Source of the DNA: Algoriphagus ornithinivorans
Lineage (GTDB): Bacteria > Bacteroidota > Bacteroidia > Cytophagales > Cyclobacteriaceae
Direction of reading: 5' to 3'
Assembly: GCF_900115305.1 (NCBI RefSeq)
Contig: NZ_FOVW01000011.1
Span: 1 to 64,000 of the forward strand
Length of the DNA stretch: 64,000 bases
Made by a program: the position numbers and the translations under genes. Shown here piece after piece: positions 54,562 through 62,780 of the stretch; positions within the stretch are counted from its first letter, which is position 1; the number at the start of each line of letters is the position of its first letter. The notes beneath the pieces are model-generated. The model ran no database searches and was not told where the DNA came from. It saw nothing but the letters and a program-made list of their open reading frames with translations.

Positions 54562-55149
54562 TTATTTAGCTGGAACAGTAAATGATACCACAAGGCCAAC
54601 AGAGCTTCCTGAAAGTTCTTCTCCTGAGGATGTAGAATATTGGAGGGCTGAATATGTTAGAGCGATCCATTTGTATCCAAATTCTACTTTTCCTCCCAAA
54701 TTGCTTTTCATTTTGTCATCAGCTACAAAACCATCACCTTTAAAACGAACTAACTGATGAGAAGTAATTCCGGCTCCTAACCTGAAATTTTCATTGAAGT
54801 TGAAAAACGGAATTAAGTAAATAGGAACCCTTGTAAACCTGATGTTAGCATTGTCAGCGGCAGTCGTATTATACTTCCAGCCTACTCCACCTCGGAGCAT
54901 AAATTGTTTGATTTTAGGAAAATCGAATTGTCCCCCAACAGATAAATAACCACCCTGACCGGCTCTCATTACTTGATCCTCTCCATTCGTGAAAAATATT
55001 TTCAGCAATTCATCGCCTCCATATTCAAGTCCTGCTTCAATGAGCAATTTAGCTTTAATGGCTGATTCTTTTTCTTGGGCAAAACTCAATTGAGAGATTG
55101 ATATGACAGCAATTATCAAGGGTAAGACTTTCTGAATTCTTTTCATCAT
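54562..55149 (-). CDS. Small outer-membrane beta-barrel protein
   Basis: I start at 55149 (MMKRIQKVLPLIIAVISISQLSFAQ), which gives a clean signal peptide; the frame is open to 55203 but with a TTG start. The mature protein of about 170 residues alternates polar and hydrophobic residues, with aromatic-rich strands (YGGDELLKIFFTNG, FPKIKQFMLRGGVGWKYN, RVPIYLIPFFNFNENFRLGAG, KVEFGYKWIALTYSALQY) and ends LVVSFTVPAK. This fits an eight-stranded outer-membrane barrel of the OmpA/OmpX type. Substrate or role is unknown. It lies between the two receptors. Confidence 0.72.
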   Translation of the reverse strand: MMKRIQKVLPLIIAVISISQLSFAQEKESAIKAKLLIEAGLEYGGDELLKIFFTNGEDQVMRAGQGGYLSVGGQFDFPKIKQFMLRGGVGWKYNTTAADNANIRFTRVPIYLIPFFNFNENFRLGAGITSHQLVRFKGDGFVADDKMKSNLGGKVEFGYKWIALTYSALQYSTSSGEELSGSSVGLVVSFTVPAK

Positions 55150-55473
55150 TAGAAATAAGGTTCGAGTAATTTTAGAAAAAACAAAACCTGTTGCCTTATT
55201 CAATGACGTTTTGCAGATGGAAAATATCCCTTGCTATCAGGTACAAATTTTAGCAAATGTGAAGAAAAAGAAGAAAATTTCAATTCAGTTGAAAAAAAAT
55301 ATTTCAGTGTATTTTGATAAATAAACAAGAGTAACAGAAAATTTAAAAAAGAATTAACCGAGAATAATTTTAGCTATTTTTCTATTTCAAATATTAAATA
55401 TCTTCTGAGTAAAAAGTGAATTTTGAATTCAGATTAAAGGTAGTAATTAGAGGATAGTAATTTATCCTTATGA

Positions 55474-56049
55474 TCAGTTTATTGTATTTTTTCCTCTATT
55501 CAAGGATTCAATAAACTCGGGTATTTGATTTCTATTGATTTCCTCAAGAGCAAGCAAAGCAGCAGGTTGATCATGAAGTAATTTCCTTAAGTTTTTTTTC
55601 CAATTACCTAACAAATGGGTGGTCAGAATAAAATTTGAACCGTTAGTATCAAAAACTGCATATTGAGGCAAAGTGGTAACAACTCCATTGACATTTGTAC
55701 TTACCATATGTAAATATAATTGGAATCTTGGACCGTAATCAATCTGTCTATAAAACCCACCATCGTTGGTTTTTTCTATTTCAATATAACGAAAATCAAA
55801 GCGTTGTCCCGGAATTCCAAATCCATAGGCCGCAATTTGTCGATCTTTAGCCTTAAATACTTGAGCCTCCTCTCCATCACCCTTCACTACCAAGGCAAAA
55901 TAATTGGTAGAGATTTTTTTACCGCCAATTTTGATGGAACATGGTACCGTATCTTGCGCCATTGTCACATAATATCCGTTGACAAAATCTTGGGCATACA
56001 AGGTTTCTAGACCAAAGACTGATAGCAGGAAAAAGAGAGTTAGCTTCAT
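55474..56049 (-). CDS. Exported protein of unknown function
   Basis: I start at 56049 (MKLTLFFLLSVFGLETLYAQ), a complete signal peptide, rather than the TTG 15 codons further up. The mature protein of about 170 residues begins DFVNGYYVTMAQDTVPCSIKIGGKK and then has a beta-rich region with repeated hydrophobic-aromatic strands (FDFRYIEIEKTNDGGFYRQIDYGPRFQLYLHMV). The C-terminus is helical (LRKLLHDQPAALLALEEINRNQIPEFI). The tail with DQPAALLALEEINR resembles small periplasmic proteins of Cytophagales, but I do not assign a family. It lies between the two receptor genes. Confidence 0.7.
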   Translation of the reverse strand: MKLTLFFLLSVFGLETLYAQDFVNGYYVTMAQDTVPCSIKIGGKKISTNYFALVVKGDGEEAQVFKAKDRQIAAYGFGIPGQRFDFRYIEIEKTNDGGFYRQIDYGPRFQLYLHMVSTNVNGVVTTLPQYAVFDTNGSNFILTTHLLGNWKKNLRKLLHDQPAALLALEEINRNQIPEFIESLNRGKNTIN

Positions 56050-56643
56050 AAGGAGCAAGGATAAATTTCGCCAAAAGTGCAATTTTTTTTTCAATAATTG
56101 ATTTCTGAAAATTTGAGTTTTTTAAGTGAACTCGTGCTCCGGACAATCCAACCTTAATTCACTATCTTGAAGATTCATTCTTAAAAGCTTACAGTAATGA
56201 ATTCCATTTTCAAATTGGTACTTTCCTGTAGGAATCACAGCCCTCCTTCAATGCTTTGACATGAAGATCCGTTGTGAAAACATTTAAAAGGGCCTCAGTT
56301 AAAATATTTAGCTGGGGTCGTTTTTTTTATAATTAGTTGACACCTAAAAATAGTTGTTTTTTAAACTAAAAAAATACCCTATTCAGGGTATTTTTAGGCC
56401 AAATTATAAGCAACTTTAATCTTTTTGGAAGAGAAATTTTTAGGTAAAGAAATAAACACTACTCCTTCATTTAAAAATTATATAATCACATTTCTCAGTA
56501 AGAAGAAAAATATGCCATAGGATTTGCCCAAAGTATTAGAATTAGGACGCTTCGGTCTTCGTTCGCATGTGCTGAGCTTAGTCGAAATATCCAATCGGCC
56601 AATTACAGAAAATATGGTAAAGGCCTAATTGATAATAATCCGG
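56050..56643. other. Intergenic region with terminator and repeat fragment
   Basis: About 594 bases upstream of the unknown exported gene and downstream of the receptor gene at 56644. It contains the terminator hairpin at 56370-56395 and a degenerate gctgagcttagtcgaaatat motif at 56571 that resembles the motif at 45919 in reverse. No convincing gene was found. Confidence 0.6.
56363..56395 (-). terminator. Probable terminator of the second receptor gene
   Basis: An 11-bp stem AAAAATACCCT / AGGGTATTTTT with a 4-base loop is followed by a T run on the minus strand. It lies about 250 bases after the receptor stop codon, leaving an unusually long untranslated tail. Confidence 0.75.
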
Positions 56644-59004
56644 TTAAAAATTATATCTCGCCGAAAGCAATACAATCCTGGTTTCATCCTTGGAGAAATA
56701 TTCTTGAGAAAAGGTATTCGTCAAGGAGCTACCCGCATATCTCCTGGTATCAAATACATCTCTTACAGCTAAAGTAAGACTTCCTCTATTTTCAAAAAAG
56801 GATTTTTGAATACTAGTATCTACATAATAAACTGAAAGGCTTTTTCCTTGAGCCTGAATTTCTGGTGATTCATAATTCGCCACTAATTGGAAGTTAAAAC
56901 CTTTTGGCAATTTAAAATCTTGATTCAGCTTCGCATTATAGGTAAATCCATCATTCGTAAATTCCTCACTAATATTTGATGCATTTACCACAATTCTGGA
57001 AAAGGTCATCCCACCATTCAATGAGTACCATTCATTTAACTCAGCAGTTCCTATCAATTCTACTCCATAGGCTTCGGCAAAACGCAAATTTTCAGGCTGT
57101 GTATAAGAGATTCCATCTTCAATGATGGTTATGAAGTCTATTTGATTATTGATCTTCCTATAAAATAGATTAGTTGTCAAACTCGTCTTTTCAAAATTTG
57201 CCAGGTGCCCAAATTCAAAGGAATTGATCATTTCTGGCACCAGATTCGGGTTGCCCCGGCGAACATTCAAACTATCAGTAATATTGGGAAATGGGTTTAA
57301 TCTCCATGCTCTTGGCCGATCTATTCTACGGCTGTAGGTGAATTTCACTCCATGAATTTCATTTAGGTTGTATAAGCCTTGTATACTCGGAAACAGATTA
57401 AAATATCGTTGTTGATTTTCTTCATCAGAATTGAATAGATAAGTATCCACTTGCGTGAATTCACCTCTTAAACCCAAACCATATTCAAATTTGGAACCGC
57501 TATTTGAATAGATTGCATAAGCAGCATGAATTTGATCTTGGTAAAGAAAACGATTACTAACATTTGAATCATCTACAAAGGTCTGAGTCGACTCATTGAA
57601 CCTTTGGTAAATAAAATCATTGTCAAATTCTCTAATTGTTGATTTTAAACCCGACTCAAATTTCCCTTTATCCAGTGGTCTGATATAATCAATTTGAGCA
57701 ACGCTGATATTTCTTACCTCATCTGTAAATGCCCTTTCCCTACCTGAAAGATTCTCTGGAATTGGATTTTGAGTCCCATTGAATATCTCAATGTTTTGGG
57801 TCTTATATTGATTTCTGAATGAATGGCTTGCAGTAGCGCGAAGAACATGATCTTTTTCCTTGAACCTATGCTCAAAAATTAAAGCGTTATCAAGGCCATC
57901 ATCTTGTTCATTTTCATTGTTTCGCCGAACATAATCGAAATCCCTTCCTTTTCTTATTTGATTTGCAAAAAGAGTATTGATATCCCAAGTTTCATTCACT
58001 TGAAGTACCCCCTCATAACTCAAGGTATTTTCACCGAAATATAAGTCTAATCCAAAATTCAGATTATTACTCACGTCTTTATCAGAACTTCTGGTGGTCT
58101 GATCCAAATCTTCTTGTTCATCAAACAATCTTCTTGAGTTTTGCCTTTCTCCAACACTCCTCCAGTTTCGGTAATTATATCCACCAAAAACATTCATTTT
58201 CAGGTTTCTGTGATTAATTCTCCCTCCAACATTGCTTCTACCTCTTGTTCCATAAGTCCCTTCGACCCCACCATGAGTTCCTAATTCAATTCCCTTCTTT
58301 AAAACAATATCAATTACACCGCCTTCTGCTTCTGCATCGTACCTTGCATTAGGATTATTTATAATTTTAATTTCTTCCACAACTGATGCCGGAAGTTGAT
58401 CCAAATTTTGAGTTAGGGAAGAGTTTCTACCGTTGATTAAAATGTTGGTAGCAGAACTACCTCTCAAAGAAATGCCACCATCCTCACTAACTGAGACAGA
58501 AGGAGTATTCCTTAAGATATCCAATAAGGTTCCTCCTGCATTTGCTAAATTATTGGCAGGAGTAACTATCAAACCTTCCAATGTAGTTCTAACCGGAAGC
58601 TGAGAGGTTTCGACGACAACTTCCTCGAGATTTTGATTACTACTTTCAAAGCTCAAATTCCCCAGATTCGTAGTTGTAGTAGCTTGGATAGTTTCTAAAA
58701 TCAAATCCTCATATCCCAAAAAAAATGCTTTGAAAGTATAAGTACCCGGTTTTACTTCAAGCTGAAACGCACCTTTTTCATCGGAATCAGAAAAAACCAC
58801 AGGATTAACATCATCAGAAGATTTGAATAACGCAACTTGAGCAAATGAAACGGGTTGTTGTGACTGGGAGTCAACTAACTTTCCGATTACTTTAACTGAT
58901 TGGGCAAAAATGATATTCGAACAGAGGAAAAAACTTAAACCGATAAATAATGTAAGTTGGTAAGTTTTGAATTTAAATTTAAGTACTTCTTTTTTCTTCT
59001 TCAC
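56644..59004 (-). CDS. Outer-membrane beta-barrel receptor (TonB-dependent-receptor-like)
   Basis: The 786-residue protein starts at a GTG codon (59004). The signal peptide (LTLFIGLSFFLCSNIIFAQ) is preceded by a very basic KKKKEVLKFKFK stretch. A CarboxypepD_reg-like domain (about 37-125: VIGKLVDSQSQQPVSFAQVALF, DEKGAFQLEVKPGTYTFKAFFLGYED) precedes a plug (about 150-235: GGTLLDILRNTPSVSVSEDGGISLRGSSATNILINGR) and a barrel with typical aromatic strands. It ends RIVLLSARYNF with a terminal Phe, as expected for an outer-membrane barrel. No SusD partner is near. The substrate is unknown. Confidence 0.9.
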   Translation of the reverse strand: MKKKKEVLKFKFKTYQLTLFIGLSFFLCSNIIFAQSVKVIGKLVDSQSQQPVSFAQVALFKSSDDVNPVVFSDSDEKGAFQLEVKPGTYTFKAFFLGYEDLILETIQATTTTNLGNLSFESSNQNLEEVVVETSQLPVRTTLEGLIVTPANNLANAGGTLLDILRNTPSVSVSEDGGISLRGSSATNILINGRNSSLTQNLDQLPASVVEEIKIINNPNARYDAEAEGGVIDIVLKKGIELGTHGGVEGTYGTRGRSNVGGRINHRNLKMNVFGGYNYRNWRSVGERQNSRRLFDEQEDLDQTTRSSDKDVSNNLNFGLDLYFGENTLSYEGVLQVNETWDINTLFANQIRKGRDFDYVRRNNENEQDDGLDNALIFEHRFKEKDHVLRATASHSFRNQYKTQNIEIFNGTQNPIPENLSGRERAFTDEVRNISVAQIDYIRPLDKGKFESGLKSTIREFDNDFIYQRFNESTQTFVDDSNVSNRFLYQDQIHAAYAIYSNSGSKFEYGLGLRGEFTQVDTYLFNSDEENQQRYFNLFPSIQGLYNLNEIHGVKFTYSRRIDRPRAWRLNPFPNITDSLNVRRGNPNLVPEMINSFEFGHLANFEKTSLTTNLFYRKINNQIDFITIIEDGISYTQPENLRFAEAYGVELIGTAELNEWYSLNGGMTFSRIVVNASNISEEFTNDGFTYNAKLNQDFKLPKGFNFQLVANYESPEIQAQGKSLSVYYVDTSIQKSFFENRGSLTLAVRDVFDTRRYAGSSLTNTFSQEYFSKDETRIVLLSARYNF

Positions 59005-59416
59005 GGTTCAGTAGTTGTAACAATTTGTTGAATGAAAGAAAAAACACGTTGTACACCTCTTTGTTTCAGGTATTTGACTTACGGTAGATAAAAACTCTGA
59101 TTGGAGAAAACGATCAATGAAATACCATTTTAGTCCTATTCAAAAAAACCTCTTCCCTCCTCCTTGCACTTTACTGATTCTTCCCTTTAAATTTCTTGGG
59201 CGGGAGGACCTTGTCTATCACTAATCCATTATCCTGATTTTTACTTGCTGCTATTTAAATTTTAACTGCTTCGCAATTTTGATCTCCAATTAAAAAAAAC
59301 GTATCAGTCGCCCTCAGCACTTTCCTCGGTGAACTCTGTGGCAAAATACCCGAATAAAAAAACGCGACCCCTTTCGGAATCGCGCTTTTTCATATTTCAA
59401 ACTTCACAATTCTAAC
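59005..59416. other. Intergenic region between receptor and tex genes
   Basis: The 412 bases hold the tex terminator at 59356-59384 and the promoter region of the receptor gene. Text such as ccctcagcactttcctcggtgaactctgtggcaaaat near 59311 looks like other dispersed intergenic sequence. No gene was recognised. Confidence 0.55.
59356..59384 (-). terminator. Terminator of tex
   Basis: On the minus strand CGCGATTCC, a GAAA loop and GGGGTCGCG form a 9-pair stem with two G-T pairs, followed by a T7 run, about 32 bases after the tex stop codon. Confidence 0.9.
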
Positions 59417-61660
59417 TTATCTAAACTTTCCTTTCAACATGGCCAGCTTTTCTGCCATGCTACCTTGGGGTTCTTCTTTTTTGGCTGGCTTTGCACTTTT
59501 CTCCATTTTCTTTCCTCGCTCCGCAAAAGGATCGGATTTCATACTCAACCCAATCCGCTTTCTAGGAATATCTATTTCTACGACTGTTACCTCCACCTTT
59601 TGATTGACATGTACAATCTCATTCGGATCCTTCACAAAGCGATCTGCCAAATGGCTTAAGTGAACCAGGCCATCTTGATGAACGCCTACATCTACAAAAG
59701 CTCCAAAGGCAGTTATATTCGTAACCACACCCGGTAATTTCATTCCTACCCGGAGATCTTCCATGCTATTTACTCCTTCCTCAAACTGAAAGACCTCAAA
59801 ACTCTCTCGTGGATCTCTTCCGGGCTTAGCCAACTCATCTAAAATATCCTGCAAGGTGGGTAAACCAACCTGCTCTGAAACGTAGTTTTTTAAGTTGATT
59901 CGATTGCGTAGTTCCTCTGATTTAACCAAATCATCAACCGAAGCTCCCAGATCTTTCGCCATGCTTTCCACCAAAGCATATCGCTCCGGGTGAACCGCCG
60001 AAGCATCTAAAGGATTTTTTGCCTGAGAAATTCTCAGGAAACCAGCTGCCTGTTCATAGGCTTTTTCACCTAAGCGAGGAACCTTTAGCAACTGACTTCT
60101 GGATTTGAATGGTCCATGTTGATTTCGGAATTCTACTATATTTTGAGCTAGTACAGGACCTAGACCGGAAACATAAGTCAGCAGTTGTTTGGAAGCCGTA
60201 TTGACCTCCACTCCCACTCCATTTACTGCAGACATCACCGTATCATCCAGTGCATTTTTCAAAGCATTTTGATCCACATCGTGTTGGTACTGCCCTACTC
60301 CTATGGACTTTGGGTCGATTTTAACCAATTCGGCCAAAGGGTCCATCAATCTTCGGCCAATTGAAACTGCACCTCTAACAGTCAAATCTAAGTCTGGAAA
60401 CTCCTCTCTTGCAACCTCTGATGCAGAATAGATGGATGCTCCTGCTTCATTGACCATGGTAACTACGACTGACTTGGGCAACCCTAAAGATTTTACAAAG
60501 GCTTCTGTTTCCCTACCCGCAGTTCCATTTCCAATGGCAATTGCCTGAACAGAAAACTTATCCACCAAACCTTTGACAGCCATGCCAGCTTCGGATGCTC
60601 TTTTCTGAGGCTCATGTGGAAAAATACTTTCATAATGTAAAAATTGACCCTGCGGCCCCAGACATACCAGCTTACAACCAGTACGAAATCCCGGGTCTAT
60701 GGCCATCACAGATTTTTCACCCAAAGGAGCTCCCAAAAGCAACTGCTTTAAATTCTCCGCAAAAACCCGAATGGCTTCCTCATCAGCTTTCTTTTTGGTC
60801 AGAAGGCGAACTTCTGTTTCCATACTTGGCTTCAGCAAGCGCTTATAACAGTCCTTGATCGCCAGTTTCACCTGTTCTACGGATTCATTGCTTCTTTGGG
60901 AATCAATCATTACTCTTTCTATCAAGGCCAAGGCATCTGATTCTTCTGGACAGGAATCCAGCATCAGGAAAAGCTCTTTTTCCCCTCTGCGCATCGCCAA
61001 AACCCTATGAGAAGGAGCAGTTTTAATGGGTTCTGTCCAGTCGAAATAATCCTTGTATTTAACCGCTTCGGCTTCTTTTCCAGGGATTACTTTGGAAGTG
61101 AAATTTCCTTCTTCCAAAAACAGCTTACGCATTTTCTCCCTGAGATCTGCTTTTTCGTTGATCCACTCGGCAAGAATATCTCTTGCTCCCTGAAGGGCTT
61201 CTTCTACTGATTTAACTTCCTTTTCCTCATTTATATATTGAGAGGCTTCCTCTTCCAAATCAATTGATTCTTGCTGGAAAATACGTTCTGCCAAAGGCTC
61301 CAGACCTTTTTCTCTGGCGATAGTAGCTTTGGTTCTTCTTTTGGGCTTATAAGGAAGATAGATATCCTCCAGTTTAGCCATAGTTTCTGCATTTTCTACA
61401 GCTTTTTTGAGTTCCGGGCTTAGCTTTCCTTGTTCCTCTATGGACTTCAGCACCGCCTCTCTACGCTTATCCAAATCCCGTAATTGCTGCAACCTGTCTC
61501 TTACCGCTGCTACCTGCACTTCATCCAGGCTTCCTGTTGCTTCTTTTCTATAGCGTGAAATAAAGGGAACTGTACCTCCCTCATCCAGCAAGTCCATGGT
61601 GGCTTTCACCTGATGGGATTTGATGTTGAGTTCGGAGGCAATTTTAATCTCGTAATTCAT
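59417..61660 (-). CDS. tex: RNA-binding transcription accessory protein Tex
   Basis: The 747-residue protein has the complete Tex layout: N-terminal helical region (IKSHQVKATMDLLDEGGTVPFISRYRKEATGSLDE), YqgF-like domain (MAIDPGFRTGCKLVCLG...AIAIGNGTAGRETE), two helix-hairpin-helix motifs (SGLGPVLAQNIVEFRNQHGPF) and a C-terminal S1 domain (GMKLPGVVTNITAFGAFVDVGVHQDGLVHLSHL). It binds RNA during transcription. A Lys-rich tail with MAEKLAMLKGKF closes the protein. It is transcribed alone, with its own terminator. Confidence 0.96.
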   Translation of the reverse strand: MNYEIKIASELNIKSHQVKATMDLLDEGGTVPFISRYRKEATGSLDEVQVAAVRDRLQQLRDLDKRREAVLKSIEEQGKLSPELKKAVENAETMAKLEDIYLPYKPKRRTKATIAREKGLEPLAERIFQQESIDLEEEASQYINEEKEVKSVEEALQGARDILAEWINEKADLREKMRKLFLEEGNFTSKVIPGKEAEAVKYKDYFDWTEPIKTAPSHRVLAMRRGEKELFLMLDSCPEESDALALIERVMIDSQRSNESVEQVKLAIKDCYKRLLKPSMETEVRLLTKKKADEEAIRVFAENLKQLLLGAPLGEKSVMAIDPGFRTGCKLVCLGPQGQFLHYESIFPHEPQKRASEAGMAVKGLVDKFSVQAIAIGNGTAGRETEAFVKSLGLPKSVVVTMVNEAGASIYSASEVAREEFPDLDLTVRGAVSIGRRLMDPLAELVKIDPKSIGVGQYQHDVDQNALKNALDDTVMSAVNGVGVEVNTASKQLLTYVSGLGPVLAQNIVEFRNQHGPFKSRSQLLKVPRLGEKAYEQAAGFLRISQAKNPLDASAVHPERYALVESMAKDLGASVDDLVKSEELRNRINLKNYVSEQVGLPTLQDILDELAKPGRDPRESFEVFQFEEGVNSMEDLRVGMKLPGVVTNITAFGAFVDVGVHQDGLVHLSHLADRFVKDPNEIVHVNQKVEVTVVEIDIPRKRIGLSMKSDPFAERGKKMEKSAKPAKKEEPQGSMAEKLAMLKGKFR

Positions 61661-62152
61661 ATTTTTGGCTAAGATCTTTCGATTGAACCTGCAAGATAAG
61701 GCTGCTTTTCTTTCAAAAAAGTAAAGTCCGTGAGACTTGTCACTAAGCGTCTGAAAGCGTGGGGGTAATTTTGGAAAGGCTGAAATTAGAAGTGTAAAAG
61801 CTGAAAGAAATCTGTGTTAATCTGTGGGATAAAAAAGTCAGAGGCAATCAGCAGAAGCATCTATTTTCTTTGATGGGGGTAGGTTATTAGTTATTGATTT
61901 ATTAGTTATTGAGTTATTAGTGCCCCTCGTAAATCGTAATTCGTAAATCAAAAATATTGTCGTCACCGCGAGGAACGAAGCAGTCATATCGAGGCTATAA
62001 TCACAAATGACTTATTCCCTCAAAAAATCAAACAGGCAGCTATCAAAAGAGGAAACTATCTTATTTGATTGTAGTAGGCTATTAGTTATTAGTTATTGAG
62101 TTATTAGTGCCCCTCGTAAATCAAAAATCTTAAATCTTGAATCTTTTAAACC
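61661..62152. other. Intergenic region made largely of dispersed repeats
   Basis: These 492 bases hold repeat B2 (61769-61793), A2 (61881-61957) and A3 (62074-62129) and a gtcaccgcgaggaacgaagc motif at 61963. A2 and A3 share a 37-base identical core at 61899-61935 and 62086-62122. The region holds the promoters of tex and the thioredoxin gene, which were not identified. Confidence 0.75.
61769..62129 (-). repeat. Composite intergenic repeat, copy 2 (B2 + A2 + A3), inverted relative to copy 1
   Basis: The 37-base core occurs twice, 187 bases apart, identical between A2 and A3. Both match copy 1 near 45.8 kb at 35 of 37 positions in reverse complement. Block B2 matches 46108-46132 at 24 of 25 positions, also inverted. 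Confidence 0.85.
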
Positions 62153-62740
62153 ATGTCAAAATCAACCTTTCTCAAAGAACTTAAATCCTGGGGGCTGATT
62201 TTGTCCTTTTTTGCCTTTCTTTATTTCACGGGCTTACTGCCGGTGATTCAAGGTGGAATCCAATCCGCATTACTATACACGGGCCTGATCACACCCAAAA
62301 TTGAGCGGGTAGATTTAACAAATCAAAACTTTGATTACAGAGGTAAATTCCTGGATTTTGAAGGAAAGGAAATCAATTTAGCTGAGTTCAAAGGCAAAAC
62401 TCTTTTTATTAATCTTTGGGCTTCTTGGTGTGGCCCTTGCCGTGCTGAAATGCCGCATATCTCCGAACTCTACAAAAAGGTAAAGGATGAACCCAATCTG
62501 GAATTTCTTCTGATTGGTTTAGACAATGATTTTGAAAAAAGTAAAGCATTTATTCAAGGTAAAAGTTGGGCTTTCCCTACAGCTCATGCCAGCTATGGTC
62601 TCAATAGCAGCTTACAAAGTGAATCCATTCCTACAACCTTGGTAATAAATCCTCAAGGCAAAATCGTATTCTACCAAGAAGGGATGAGTAATTTTAATAC
62701 CGAGGAATTTCGTGAATTCTTGATTTCCCAGAATAAATAA
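62153..62740 (+). CDS. Membrane-anchored thioredoxin-like protein (TlpA/ResA type)
   Basis: The 195-residue protein has one N-terminal membrane segment (WGLILSFFAFLYFTGLLPVIQGG) and a periplasmic thioredoxin domain. The WCGPC motif has Cys93 and Cys96 in NLWASWCGPCRAEMPHISEL, and the cis-proline is in SIPTTLVINPQGKIVFYQEG. A disulfide reductase for periplasmic proteins, for example in cytochrome c maturation, is the expected role; the partner is not in the window. It lies 40 bases upstream of an amine oxidase gene, in the same direction. Confidence 0.88.
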   Translation: MSKSTFLKELKSWGLILSFFAFLYFTGLLPVIQGGIQSALLYTGLITPKIERVDLTNQNFDYRGKFLDFEGKEINLAEFKGKTLFINLWASWCGPCRAEMPHISELYKKVKDEPNLEFLLIGLDNDFEKSKAFIQGKSWAFPTAHASYGLNSSLQSESIPTTLVINPQGKIVFYQEGMSNFNTEEFREFLISQNK

Positions 62741-62780
62741 TCAACTATCTGAGTTTCGGAAAATTTATCTATTTTCCGTT

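Noticed and set aside
54554-54757. Open frame of 67 codons.
   Set aside because: It is antisense to the coding sequence of the small barrel protein, which has a signal peptide and strand pattern.
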